DNA from: QWPN01 sp044360305
GTDB taxonomy: Bacteria; Planctomycetota; Planctomycetia; Pirellulales; UBA1268
Assembly: GCA_044360305.1 (NCBI GenBank)
Contig: JBIKKQ010000129.1
Location: 1 to 9,886 of the forward strand
Reading direction: 5' to 3'
DNA: 9,886 bases
Shown here: in pieces, positions 1 to 6,559 of the stretch
Layout of the letters: each line of letters opens with the position of its first letter
Position numbering within the stretch: position 1 is the first letter of the stretch
Notes under the pieces: generated by a model
What the model saw: the letters and a program-made list of their open reading frames with translations, nothing else
What the model was told of the DNA's origin: nothing
Databases searched by the model: none
Position numbers and translations under genes: made by a program

Positions 1-50
1 CCTGCGACGGTTTCTTCCAACCCCCCGTCGCCCATCGAGGAGAATTCCCC

Positions 51-953
51 GTGTCCGAGACCGCTGCCCGCCCCGCCGCCGCCTCCGCCCACGGTCGGCC
101 CGGCCACGCCGAACGCGCCGCGGCCCATCAGGCGGTCGAGACGGCCACGCAGCCCTGCACCGGCTGGCACGTCACGCACTCCTTCTACACGTTCGACCGG
201 CCGCAGCTCGCCCGCCTCTCCCCGGCGGCCCGCGCGGAGGGGGCCCGGCAGTTCGCCGCGGCGCTCGACCCCGCGGCCGACGGCCAACCGACGCGACTCC
301 AGCCGTGGATCGTCCCCGGCCACAAGGCCGACTTCGGCGTCATGGCGATGGACCCGGACCCGCTGCGGGTCGATGCGGTGCATCAGCGGCTCCTCGCCGG
401 CCCGCTCGGGGCGGCGCTGCGGCCCACCTATTCGTTCGTCAGCCTGACGGAGGTCAGCGAGTACGTGCCGACGGTCGAGCAGTACGGCCAGCGGCTCGTC
501 GCCGAAGGGGAGGTGCTCGACAGCCCCTCCTACCGGGCCAAGGTCCAGGGCTACGCGGCCCGCGAGGACCACATGCGGCTGGCGCGGCTGGAGCCGGAAC
601 TCCCCCCCTGGCCCAACGCCTGCTTCTATCCGATGAACAAGAAGCGCGAGGTCGGGGAGAACTGGTTCACGCTGCCGTTCGCCGAACGCAGCCGGCTGAT
701 GGCGGAGCATGGCCGGACGGGCATGTCGTTCGGCGGCCGGGTCACGCAGCTGATCACCGTCGCGGTGGGGCTCGACGACTGGGAGTGGGGCGTGACACTC
801 TGGGCCCGCCGTCCCGACTGGCTGAAGGAGATCGTCTACACGATGCGGTTCGACGAGGCGAGCGCCCGGTACGCCGAGTTCGGGCCGTTCTACACCGGCT
901 ATGTGGCCACGGCCGACGCCGTGCTGGCCCACTGCCGCGTGCTCGAAGACTGA
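51..953 (+). CDS. hemQ: Coproheme decarboxylase HemQ (chlorite dismutase-like family)
   Basis: HemQ carries out the last step of the coproporphyrin-dependent haem pathway, converting iron-coproporphyrin III to haem b with peroxide by removing two propionate carboxyls; it is a cytoplasmic homopentamer in known cases. The 300-residue protein has an Ala-rich N-terminal extension of about 35 residues, then the family opening GWHVTHSFY (38-46). The hallmark YPMNKKR lies at 193-199, the haem-ligand histidine in MAEHGRTG is H220, and GLDDWEWGVTLWA (240-252) and MRFDEASARYAEFG (265-278) follow. By spacing from the S. aureus/Listeria enzymes, the reactive tyrosine is Y193, the distal glutamine Q233, and other pocket residues R179, K197, R266 and S271; all are present. 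Gln rather than Arg at the distal position argues for coproheme decarboxylase over chlorite dismutase. The GTG start is supported by GAGGAGA at 37-43, 7 nt upstream. It converges on the next gene with 6 bp between stops. Confidence 0.93.
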   Translation: MSETAARPAAASAHGRPGHAERAAAHQAVETATQPCTGWHVTHSFYTFDRPQLARLSPAARAEGARQFAAALDPAADGQPTRLQPWIVPGHKADFGVMAMDPDPLRVDAVHQRLLAGPLGAALRPTYSFVSLTEVSEYVPTVEQYGQRLVAEGEVLDSPSYRAKVQGYAAREDHMRLARLEPELPPWPNACFYPMNKKREVGENWFTLPFAERSRLMAEHGRTGMSFGGRVTQLITVAVGLDDWEWGVTLWARRPDWLKEIVYTMRFDEASARYAEFGPFYTGYVATADAVLAHCRVLED

Positions 954-964
954 CGGCCTTCAGT
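949..964. terminator. Inverted repeat over the facing stop codons of hemQ and the YdjY gene
   Basis: ACTGA (949-953) pairs with TCAGT (960-964) around a 6-nt loop, enclosing both TGA stops of the convergent pair. A second hairpin follows at 966-984 (GCCGGC, 7-nt loop, GCCGGC), inside the end of the YdjY gene. There is no T-tract, so intrinsic termination is only a possibility. Three of the five pairs come automatically from two opposed TGA codons. Confidence 0.25.
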
Positions 965-1760
965 TGCCGGCAGGCTTCGCCGGCCCGCCGGCGGAGAGGA
1001 TGATGTCCACCGGCGTCCCCCGCGGCGGCACCTTCCCCTTGAAGGCCTCGAAGAGCAGCGCCGCGTTGGACTGCGAGCTCTCGATCGGCAGGTCGAGCGT
1101 GGCGGTGGGAAAATTCGAGACGCAGATCAGGTCGCCCCCATCGGCCTGGTAATACTCCGCCCCGCCCTGCGGGTCCTTCCAGAACACGCTTCCGGCAAAC
1201 ACCCACTCGGCGTCGAGCGGCTTGCCGGTCTGCGCGTTGCGGACCCATTCCTGGGCCCGGACCTCCTGCTGCTTGCCGTCGGCGTCGCGCCAGCGGAGCC
1301 GCACCTTGACCACCGGCCCCTTGGCGGCCCGGTATTCGGGATCGAACGACACCGGCTTCCCCGGATCGAGCCCCACGGCCAGCAGCGCCGCATGCACGAG
1401 CCGGGCCGTTGAGCGGGCGGCGATCACCGCCTCGTGCTCCTTGGTGTTCTCCAGGCAGGCGAAGACCTCGATCGGCCCATCGTCGAGCACCACCTTGGCG
1501 CCGACCACCACCTCCTTGCGGTCCTTGTCCACCCATACCTCCTCGGTCTTCGAAAGCCGCTTCAGCGTCGGGTGCCGGTCGGCCTTTTCGGCGACGGCGG
1601 GGGGGGCGCCGGTGTCGGCCGGACCGTCGGCCTGCACGGCCAGGGCCACTCCCAGGGCCCCCAGCGCCCCGACGAGGACTCCGGCGGCGAACCGCTGCCG
1701 CGGCCGAAACCGAGACGGCAGGCGTCGGACGCGGCCAAAAGACGGCTGCATGGAGGGCAT
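960..1760 (-). CDS. YdjY-domain protein, exported or membrane-anchored
   Basis: The 266-residue product has a basic N-terminus and one hydrophobic segment (about 23-43), then a soluble domain. Without a lipobox cysteine, this is either a type I signal peptide or a membrane anchor. The conserved core reads IEVFACLENTKEHEAV (97-112), WVFAGSVFW (186-194) and GGDLICVSNFPTATLDLPI (208-226), which I recognise as the YdjY domain common in planctomycete exported proteins. E. coli YdjY is annotated as ferredoxin-like, but the biochemical role of the domain is not established, and only two or three cysteines (C102, C213) are available here, so an iron-sulfur cluster is not evident. The ATG at 1760 is chosen because AAGGAG (1768-1773 on the complement) lies 7 nt upstream and the hydrophobic segment follows at a normal distance; a longer open frame reaching 2048 has an implausible Arg/Ser-rich N-terminus. 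A second ATG three codons in (1751) is possible. Confidence 0.85.
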   Translation of the reverse strand: MPSMQPSFGRVRRLPSRFRPRQRFAAGVLVGALGALGVALAVQADGPADTGAPPAVAEKADRHPTLKRLSKTEEVWVDKDRKEVVVGAKVVLDDGPIEVFACLENTKEHEAVIAARSTARLVHAALLAVGLDPGKPVSFDPEYRAAKGPVVKVRLRWRDADGKQQEVRAQEWVRNAQTGKPLDAEWVFAGSVFWKDPQGGAEYYQADGGDLICVSNFPTATLDLPIESSQSNAALLFEAFKGKVPPRGTPVDIILSAGGPAKPAGN

Positions 1761-1808
1761 CGACGGGCTCCTTCGGGGAGTGCGTGGAGTGGACGAACCG
1801 CTGCCAGT

Positions 1809-1814
1809 ATCATA
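1809..1814 (-). promoter_or_regulatory. Candidate -10 box for the YdjY-domain gene
   Basis: On the minus strand TATGAT matches the sigma-70 -10 consensus at five of six positions and lies about 50 nt upstream of the chosen ATG. It would give a leader of roughly 40 nt. No convincing -35 box is seen at 16-18 nt spacing. It lies in the 137-bp divergent gap (1761-1897), which holds no gene. Confidence 0.3.
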
Positions 1815-1897
1815 CGGCCCCGCGGCCGGACGCTGGAGGCGGACACTTCGCCACCGGTCGCGGAAAATTTCCCCGCACACCGATCCCCGGAGCACCG

Positions 1898-3724
1898 ATG
1901 GTCGCGACCAACAAGAACGGCACGACCGACGCGAAGAACAGGAACGGGGGCCGCACGGCCACCGCCCGGCGGCCGAAACCCGCGCCGGCCGACGCCGCGA
2001 AGGCAGCCGCGGCCGGCGACCGGCGGTCGCCCCCGCGCCGGCCGACACCGGTGAAGGTCGGAGCCCGCGCCGCGGCCGCGCGGATTCGCGACGCCGCGGC
2101 GCTGAGCGACGTCCTCGACACCCGGCAGCGGCTGCGCCGGCTCGCCCGCGAGGTGGCCCGCGGCGACCGCGACGTGCAGCGGATCACGCTGATCGAGACG
2201 GCCCTCGGCGAGTGCCTCGACGAGGCCGGTGGGGCGCCGCCCCGGGAACGCTGGCTGATCTGCACCGCCGCCACCTGGGCCCTCGCCTGGCTGGCACGGA
2301 CGCGGCGCGCCGGCGGCTCGGCCGGCAGCCTGCTCGAGCGGCTCGTCCGCGAAGCCCGGACCGGTGAGACCGCCTGTCGCAGCCGCGACACGCATCCCGC
2401 GCCGTTTGTGCTCACGCTCGCCCGACTGTTCGCCGACATCGAGGCCTGCCGCTGCCTGGAGGCGGCCGCCACGGCGGCGCTCGAGGAGGAGATCGGCCGG
2501 CTCGTCTCGACCGGCGGCACGGTCGGCCTCGCCGGCTCGACCGCGGTCGTCGAACGGGTCGTGCGCTGGACCGCTGCCCGGGACATCGCCCGCGTCACCG
2601 GCAGCCCGCCGTGGAACGAGGCCACCGAGGCGCTGTGGGCAGCGGCCGCCGCGGCCGCGGTCCGGCTGCTGGGCCGCGACGGCCGGATCATCGCCGGCCC
2701 GGGCCTGCTGCCCGGTTGTTTTTCCAGCCCGCTGCTCGCAGCCCTGGACGACGACACGCATCCCAAGGTCGTCCGGCGCACCGCCCGCCATCTGGCCGGC
2801 GGCGGCAAGCCGCGGCAGGCCCGGCTGATGCCGCGCGACCTCCACGACCCGGCCGCCTGCGTGGCCATCATCCGCTCCGGTTGGGGGCGGCGCGACCTGC
2901 GGCTGCTGGTCGAGTATCGCGATTCGCTGCCGCGGCTGGAGATCGCCGTCGGCGACAGGATGCTGTTCGATGGGGCGTGGGGCTGGGCGGCCAGCCGCGG
3001 CGGTCGGCCGCTCGATGCCGAGGGGCCGTGGACCGCGTCCTGCTGGGAGTCCGACGGCAAGGCGTCGTTCCTCGAGATCACCGCGCCCCTCGCCGGCGGC
3101 ATGCAGCTCGAACGGCAACTCGTCGTCCTGCCCGATGACCGGATCGTGATGCTCGCCGACGCCCTCGTGCCGCGGGCCGATTCCGCGCCGGTCCGCACCG
3201 CCGCCAACGGCAGCGATCGGCAGCCGGCCGCGACCGACCCCGACGCCCTCGGCTACCGCAGCGCCCTGCCGCTCGCGACCGGCCTGGAGACGGAGCCGGC
3301 CGCCGAGACCAGGGAAATCCTCGGCTTCGACACCGCGATGCGGTTCATGGCCCTCCCGCTGGCGCTGCCGGAGTGGCGGACGCCGGGCCGCGGTTCGTTC
3401 AGCGCCACCGACGGCGGCGAGCTGGTGCTCGAGCAGGCGGGTGCCCGCCGTCTCTATGCCCCGGTGTGGCTCGACCTCGACCCGCGCCGCGTCGGCGGCC
3501 CGCTCACTTGGCGGCAGCTGACCGTCGCCGACACGCGGCTGATCCTGCCGGCGCATCAGGCCGCCGGGTTCCGCGTGCAGGCGGGACTCGAACAGTGGCT
3601 GGTCTACCGGGCGCTCGACGCGGCCCGCAACCGCACGCTCCTCGGCTGCAACGTCTCGGCCGAGTTTCTCGTCGGACGGCTCAAGCGGTCGGGGGAGGTG
3701 GCCCGCCGCCTCGAGATCCAGTGA
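1898..3724 (+). CDS. Conserved-looking protein of unknown function, possibly heparinase II/III-like C-terminal half
   Basis: I do not firmly recognise this 608-residue protein. Residues 1-60 are basic, Ala/Pro-rich and probably disordered, with no signal peptide. Residues 60-320 are Ala/Leu/Arg-rich and look all-helical (for example 98-135 and 170-202). From about 332 the character changes to beta-strand: LRLLVEYRDSLPRLEIAVGD (334-353), then alternating strands to about 595, including ERQLVVLPDDRIVMLADAL (405-423). A helical barrel followed by a beta-sandwich is the layout of heparinase II/III-type polysaccharide lyases, and this segment resembles their sandwich, but I see no certain catalytic His/Tyr/Arg set. 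A cytoplasmic location would be unusual for such a lyase. The ATG is supported by GGAG at 1889-1892, 5 nt upstream; the open frame extends to 1409 but opposes the YdjY gene there. The stop overlaps the start of the next gene (GTGA), so the two are probably co-translated. Confidence 0.75.
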   Translation: MVATNKNGTTDAKNRNGGRTATARRPKPAPADAAKAAAAGDRRSPPRRPTPVKVGARAAAARIRDAAALSDVLDTRQRLRRLAREVARGDRDVQRITLIETALGECLDEAGGAPPRERWLICTAATWALAWLARTRRAGGSAGSLLERLVREARTGETACRSRDTHPAPFVLTLARLFADIEACRCLEAAATAALEEEIGRLVSTGGTVGLAGSTAVVERVVRWTAARDIARVTGSPPWNEATEALWAAAAAAAVRLLGRDGRIIAGPGLLPGCFSSPLLAALDDDTHPKVVRRTARHLAGGGKPRQARLMPRDLHDPAACVAIIRSGWGRRDLRLLVEYRDSLPRLEIAVGDRMLFDGAWGWAASRGGRPLDAEGPWTASCWESDGKASFLEITAPLAGGMQLERQLVVLPDDRIVMLADALVPRADSAPVRTAANGSDRQPAATDPDALGYRSALPLATGLETEPAAETREILGFDTAMRFMALPLALPEWRTPGRGSFSATDGGELVLEQAGARRLYAPVWLDLDPRRVGGPLTWRQLTVADTRLILPAHQAAGFRVQAGLEQWLVYRALDAARNRTLLGCNVSAEFLVGRLKRSGEVARRLEIQ

Positions 3725-4464
3725 CCGGGTCCGATCCGCTGGCTGCGGCCCGCGGGCGCTGCCGCGACAACCTCGCCGAGGTGCGCGGGCGGATCGCGGC
3801 TGCCTGTTTCCGGGCGGGCCGTGCCGAGCGCGATGTAACTCTCGTCGTGGCCACGAAGTCGGTCGGCCCGACGGCCGTCGTCCTGCTGCTTGAGGCCGGC
3901 TGCCACGATCTCGCCGAGAGCCGGCCGCAGGCGCTGTGGGCGAAGGCGGCCGACGCCGCCGAGCTGCGACCGCCGGTGCGTTGGCACCTGATCGGCCACC
4001 TGCAGCGCAACAAGGTGCGACGCACGCTGCCGCACGTGGCGTTGCTCCATTCGCTCGACAGCCGACGGCTGCTCGCGACGCTCGACGAGGAGGCGGCGGC
4101 GGCGGGCAAGGTTCAGCAGACGCTCGTGGAGGTGAACCTCTCCGGCGACCCGAACCGGACCGGCGCCGACGAGGCGGAGGCGGAGCGGATCGTGGCGCAG
4201 GCGGCGGGCCTGCGGCACGTCGTGGTCCGCGGCCTGATGGGGATGGCGAGCGTGCCGGACGGCGATCCCGGTGCGGCCCGGCGCGAGTTCGCCCGGCTGC
4301 GGGAGTTTCGCGATCGGCTCGCCAGATCGGTCGCGGGCGGCGACCGGCTCCACGACCTGTCGATGGGAATGAGCGGCGACTTCGAGGAGGCGATCCTCGA
4401 GGGCTCGACGATCGTCCGGGTCGGGTCGGCGGTCGTCGCTGGCCTGCCCGGCGCCGAGGCCTGA
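3721..4464 (+). CDS. yggS: YggS/PLPBP-family pyridoxal phosphate homeostasis protein
   Basis: This family binds pyridoxal 5'-phosphate in a single TIM-barrel domain resembling the N-terminal half of alanine racemase. It has no known catalytic activity and buffers PLP and amino-acid/keto-acid pools in the cytoplasm. The 247-residue product is of normal family length. K46 in LVVATKS is the expected PLP-binding lysine, WHLIGHLQRNK (88-98) is the classic second motif, VEVNLSGDPNRTG (136-148) the third, and LSMGMSGDFEEAI (213-225) with EGSTIVRVGSA (227-237) forms the phosphate-binding signature. The GTG at 3721 overlaps the upstream stop as GTGA and gives the expected N-terminus (helix with R and N before VTLVVATKS). 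No strong ribosome binding site precedes it, which fits translational coupling. In many bacteria yggS adjoins cell-division or proC genes; here its partner is an uncharacterised protein. Confidence 0.93.
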   Translation: MTGSDPLAAARGRCRDNLAEVRGRIAAACFRAGRAERDVTLVVATKSVGPTAVVLLLEAGCHDLAESRPQALWAKAADAAELRPPVRWHLIGHLQRNKVRRTLPHVALLHSLDSRRLLATLDEEAAAAGKVQQTLVEVNLSGDPNRTGADEAEAERIVAQAAGLRHVVVRGLMGMASVPDGDPGAARREFARLREFRDRLARSVAGGDRLHDLSMGMSGDFEEAILEGSTIVRVGSAVVAGLPGAEA

Positions 4465-4492
4465 CGACGCGGGACTCGCGCCGACTCAGGCC
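4458..4492. terminator. Bidirectional terminator-like hairpin between yggS and the sulfotransferase remnant
   Basis: GGCCTGA (4458-4464) pairs perfectly with TCAGGCC (4486-4492), and an inner CGCG/CGCG stem (4468-4471 with 4477-4480) closes on a GGACT loop. The arms contain the stop codons of both convergent genes. There is no T-tract on either side. The length beyond the trivial TGA/TCA pairing makes it better supported than the hairpin at 949-964. Confidence 0.4.
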
Positions 4493-5018
4493 GCGGCGGC
4501 CGGGCGGACGGCCGCCAGCGTGCGGCTCCGCCGGGCCCAGGCGCGGATGGCGTCCTCGGCGTCCCCGTCCGGCCGATGGATCCGCAGTTCGGCGGGCACG
4601 TGTGGCTGGCAGCCCGCCAGCCGGCACATCTGCTCATAGAGTTCGCAGGCCTCGGGCAGCAGCTCGCGCACCAGGGCCGCCTGACCGCCGTGGATGAAAT
4701 GCCGCGTTCGATACGTCGGCTCGGCATCGCCAACGGGCAGTCCGAGCCGCGACCGCACGGCCGCGAGAACGTCGGCGGGGGCGTCGATCACTTGCCCGAT
4801 CTCGACGAGCATGCAGGTGGCCGAATGCCGCCCATGAAATCGACGATCTGTCGGTTGTAGCCGAGCCAGACGTGCAGCGCGAACACCGGGTCGGCGACGA
4901 ACAGCCGGTCGCCGACGGCGAGCCCGGCCCGGGCCAGGAGCGACGCGGTCAGCGACGATCCCGAACGATGCATCCCGCCGATCACGAGCGGCCGCCACGC
5001 GAGTTCCGGCCCGACCAT
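4486..5018 (-). pseudogene. Sulfotransferase remnant: internal deletion plus frameshift
   Basis: The ATG at 5018 opens MVGPELAWRPLVIGGMHRSG; the GGMHRSGSS stretch (about 14-22) is the 5'-phosphosulfate-binding loop of PAPS-dependent sulfotransferases. Only about 20 residues later (ADPVFALHVWLGYNRQIVDF, about 42-61) the sequence resembles the C-terminal helix that in full-length relatives lies well over 100 residues downstream. The central part, with the 3'-phosphate-binding Arg/Ser motif, therefore appears deleted near residue 40. Reading then breaks: homology continues in another frame (HSATCMLVEIGQV, then ...RSRLGLPV and LLPEACELYEQM) to the stop at 4486. The shift lies at about 4825-4835, where one base is missing relative to a continuous frame. 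With correction it encodes only about 177 residues, too short for a normal member. AGGGGGCAGGAC precedes the ATG as a weak ribosome binding site. The frame could be repaired by a sequencing error; the deletion could not. Confidence 0.7.
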
Positions 5019-5159
5019 GTCCTGCCCCCTGGTCACAACTCCCCACAGCCAGTAGCGCCGCTCAAAACTCTTCGGACCGCCAGGCCCCGGGCCATGCGGC
5101 CGTGACCGCGTCTCGCGCTCCCGCCGCAGCCCTCTCGCCCCGCCGAAACCGCCCGCCCT

Positions 5160-5195
5160 GCCAGCTCTGCTGGCCCTCGTGAAATTGGATAGACT
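5160..5195 (+). promoter_or_regulatory. Candidate promoter/operator region of the beta-propeller gene
   Basis: A perfect dyad, GCCAGC-TCT-GCTGGC, occupies 5160-5174. TAGACT (5190-5195) matches the -10 consensus at four of six positions and ends 6 nt before the ATG at 5202. If used, transcription would start at or next to the start codon, giving a nearly leaderless mRNA, with the dyad over the -35 region like an operator. No Shine-Dalgarno sequence is visible before this ATG, which is consistent. The rest of the 183-bp gap (5019-5201) shows nothing I can name. Confidence 0.25.
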
Positions 5196-5201
5196 CCCGG
5201 G

Positions 5202-6542
5202 ATGAACACTCTCCCAAGACGGCTCCCGTCCGCCCTTCTGTTCCCCCTGCTTGCCTCCTTTTTCGTAACGCTCGGGGCGGCGGCCGGCCGGGCCGAATCC
5301 TGGCCGCAGTGGCGTGGCCCACGGCATGACGGCATTTCGAAGGACGACCGGATTCCCGAGTCGTGGTCGCGGACGAAGAACGTCGCCTGGCGGACGCCGC
5401 TGCCGGGTCGCGGCGGCGCGACGCCCTGCGTCTGGGAAGGACGCGTCTACCTGACGAGCAACGAGGGGGACGACCTCGTGCTCCTGTGCATCGCTGCGGA
5501 CGACGGCGCCATCGTCTGGAAGCGCACGGTGGCCGGCGGCAACCGTGACGCCCGGTCGGGCGAGGGCAACTCCGCCTCCCCCTCCCCCTGCACCGACGGC
5601 CGGCACGTGTGGGTGTTTTTCAGCACCGGCACGCTCGCCTGCTACACGGTCGCCGGCGACGAGGTCTGGAAGTTCGACGTCGGCGATCGGTTCGGCAAGC
5701 TCGACATCCAGTTCGGCATGACGAGCACCCCGGTCCTCGACGGCGACGCCCTGTATCTCCAACTGATCCACGGCCCGATGAAGCTCGACGACCAGACCCG
5801 CACCGGCAAGGTCATCCGGCTCGACAAGGCGACCGGCCGGACCGTCTGGGAGGTGGACCGCGTCACCAACGCCCAGTTCGAGTGCAAGCACTCCTACGCG
5901 TCGCCGTTCATCTTCCGGGACGGCGGCCGCGAGTTTTTCGTCGTCCATGGCGCCGACTGCATCACCGGTCATGCCCTCGCCGATGGTCGCGAGGTCTGGC
6001 GGTTCGGCGGCCTCAACGGTCCGACGGCCACGAATCCAAAACCCAACGACCAGACCTGGCGGTTCGTCGCCTCGCCGTGCGGCGTCCCCGGCACCCTGAT
6101 CGTGCCGACCTGCAAGGCCGGGCCGACGGTGGCGTTGCGGGTCGGCGACGCCCTCGTCGGCGACTGCTCGAACGCGAAGGATGTCGTCCGCTGGGTCAAC
6201 CCGCTGACGCCCGACGTCGGCACGCCGCTCGTGGCCGACGGCCTCGTCTACATGCTCCACAAGGACGGCAAACTGCAGTGCGTCGATCTCGAGACCGGCA
6301 AGGACGTGTACGTCGAGCGGACCCACACCGGCCAGCACCGCACCAGCCCGATTCTCGTCGGCGGCCGGCTCTGCTTCGCCTCCAACGACGGCTGGGTGTC
6401 GGTCGTCAAGGCCGGGCGGACGTTCCAGTTGCTCGACTCGATCGACTTCGGCGGCGAGTCGATCACGGCCTCGCTGGTGGTCTCCGACGGCCGGCTGTTC
6501 GTCCGCTCGGCGGCCGCGCTGTACGCGATCAAGGCTCCCTGA
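5202..6542 (+). CDS. Exported PQQ-type (BamB-like) beta-propeller repeat protein
   Basis: The 446-residue protein has an N-terminal signal peptide: RR at 6-7, hydrophobic core about 11-27, and cleavage probably after A28 or A31. It then opens SWPQWRGPRHDG (33-44), the usual start of the large planctomycete family of periplasmic propeller proteins. Propeller blades are marked by recurring D/G-G-x-x-V-W elements: DDGAIVWKR (100-108), AGDEVWKFD (151-159), ATGRTVWEVD (210-219), ADGREVWRFG (260-269), ETGKDVYVE (364-372) and a last strand LYAIKAP (440-446) that likely closes the ring with the N-terminus. The repeat is shared by PQQ dehydrogenases and BamB, but the cofactor-binding and calcium-ligand residues of true quinoproteins are not apparent, so a binding or scaffold role is likelier than catalysis. 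No partner gene is adjacent. The start is fixed by the signal peptide although no clear ribosome binding site is present. Confidence 0.9.
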   Translation: MNTLPRRLPSALLFPLLASFFVTLGAAAGRAESWPQWRGPRHDGISKDDRIPESWSRTKNVAWRTPLPGRGGATPCVWEGRVYLTSNEGDDLVLLCIAADDGAIVWKRTVAGGNRDARSGEGNSASPSPCTDGRHVWVFFSTGTLACYTVAGDEVWKFDVGDRFGKLDIQFGMTSTPVLDGDALYLQLIHGPMKLDDQTRTGKVIRLDKATGRTVWEVDRVTNAQFECKHSYASPFIFRDGGREFFVVHGADCITGHALADGREVWRFGGLNGPTATNPKPNDQTWRFVASPCGVPGTLIVPTCKAGPTVALRVGDALVGDCSNAKDVVRWVNPLTPDVGTPLVADGLVYMLHKDGKLQCVDLETGKDVYVERTHTGQHRTSPILVGGRLCFASNDGWVSVVKAGRTFQLLDSIDFGGESITASLVVSDGRLFVRSAAALYAIKAP

Positions 6543-6559
6543 CGCCGGGCCTCAGAGCC
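6533..6559. terminator. Stop-spanning hairpin between the propeller and epimerase genes
   Basis: GGCT (6533-6536) and CTGA (6539-6542) pair with TCAGAGCC (6552-6559), with a 2-nt bulge and a 9-nt loop. Both stop codons of the convergent genes, only 9 bp apart, lie in the arms. No T-tract is present. It may stop transcription in both directions. Confidence 0.3.

Noticed and set aside
1761..2048. Longer start for the YdjY-domain gene
   Set aside because: The added residues are low-complexity Arg/Ser-rich and overlap the start of the divergent gene. AAGGAG at 1768-1773 points to the ATG at 1760.
1562..4627. A minus-strand open frame of over 1000 codons
   Set aside because: It lies opposite the 608-residue gene and yggS, is Arg/Pro/Gly-rich without domain character, and results from the scarcity of stop codons in antisense frames of high-GC genes.
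5019..6338. Long minus-strand frame in phase with the sulfotransferase start
   Set aside because: It is antisense to the beta-propeller gene and has no signal, ribosome binding site or domain. The sulfotransferase homology begins at the ATG at 5018.
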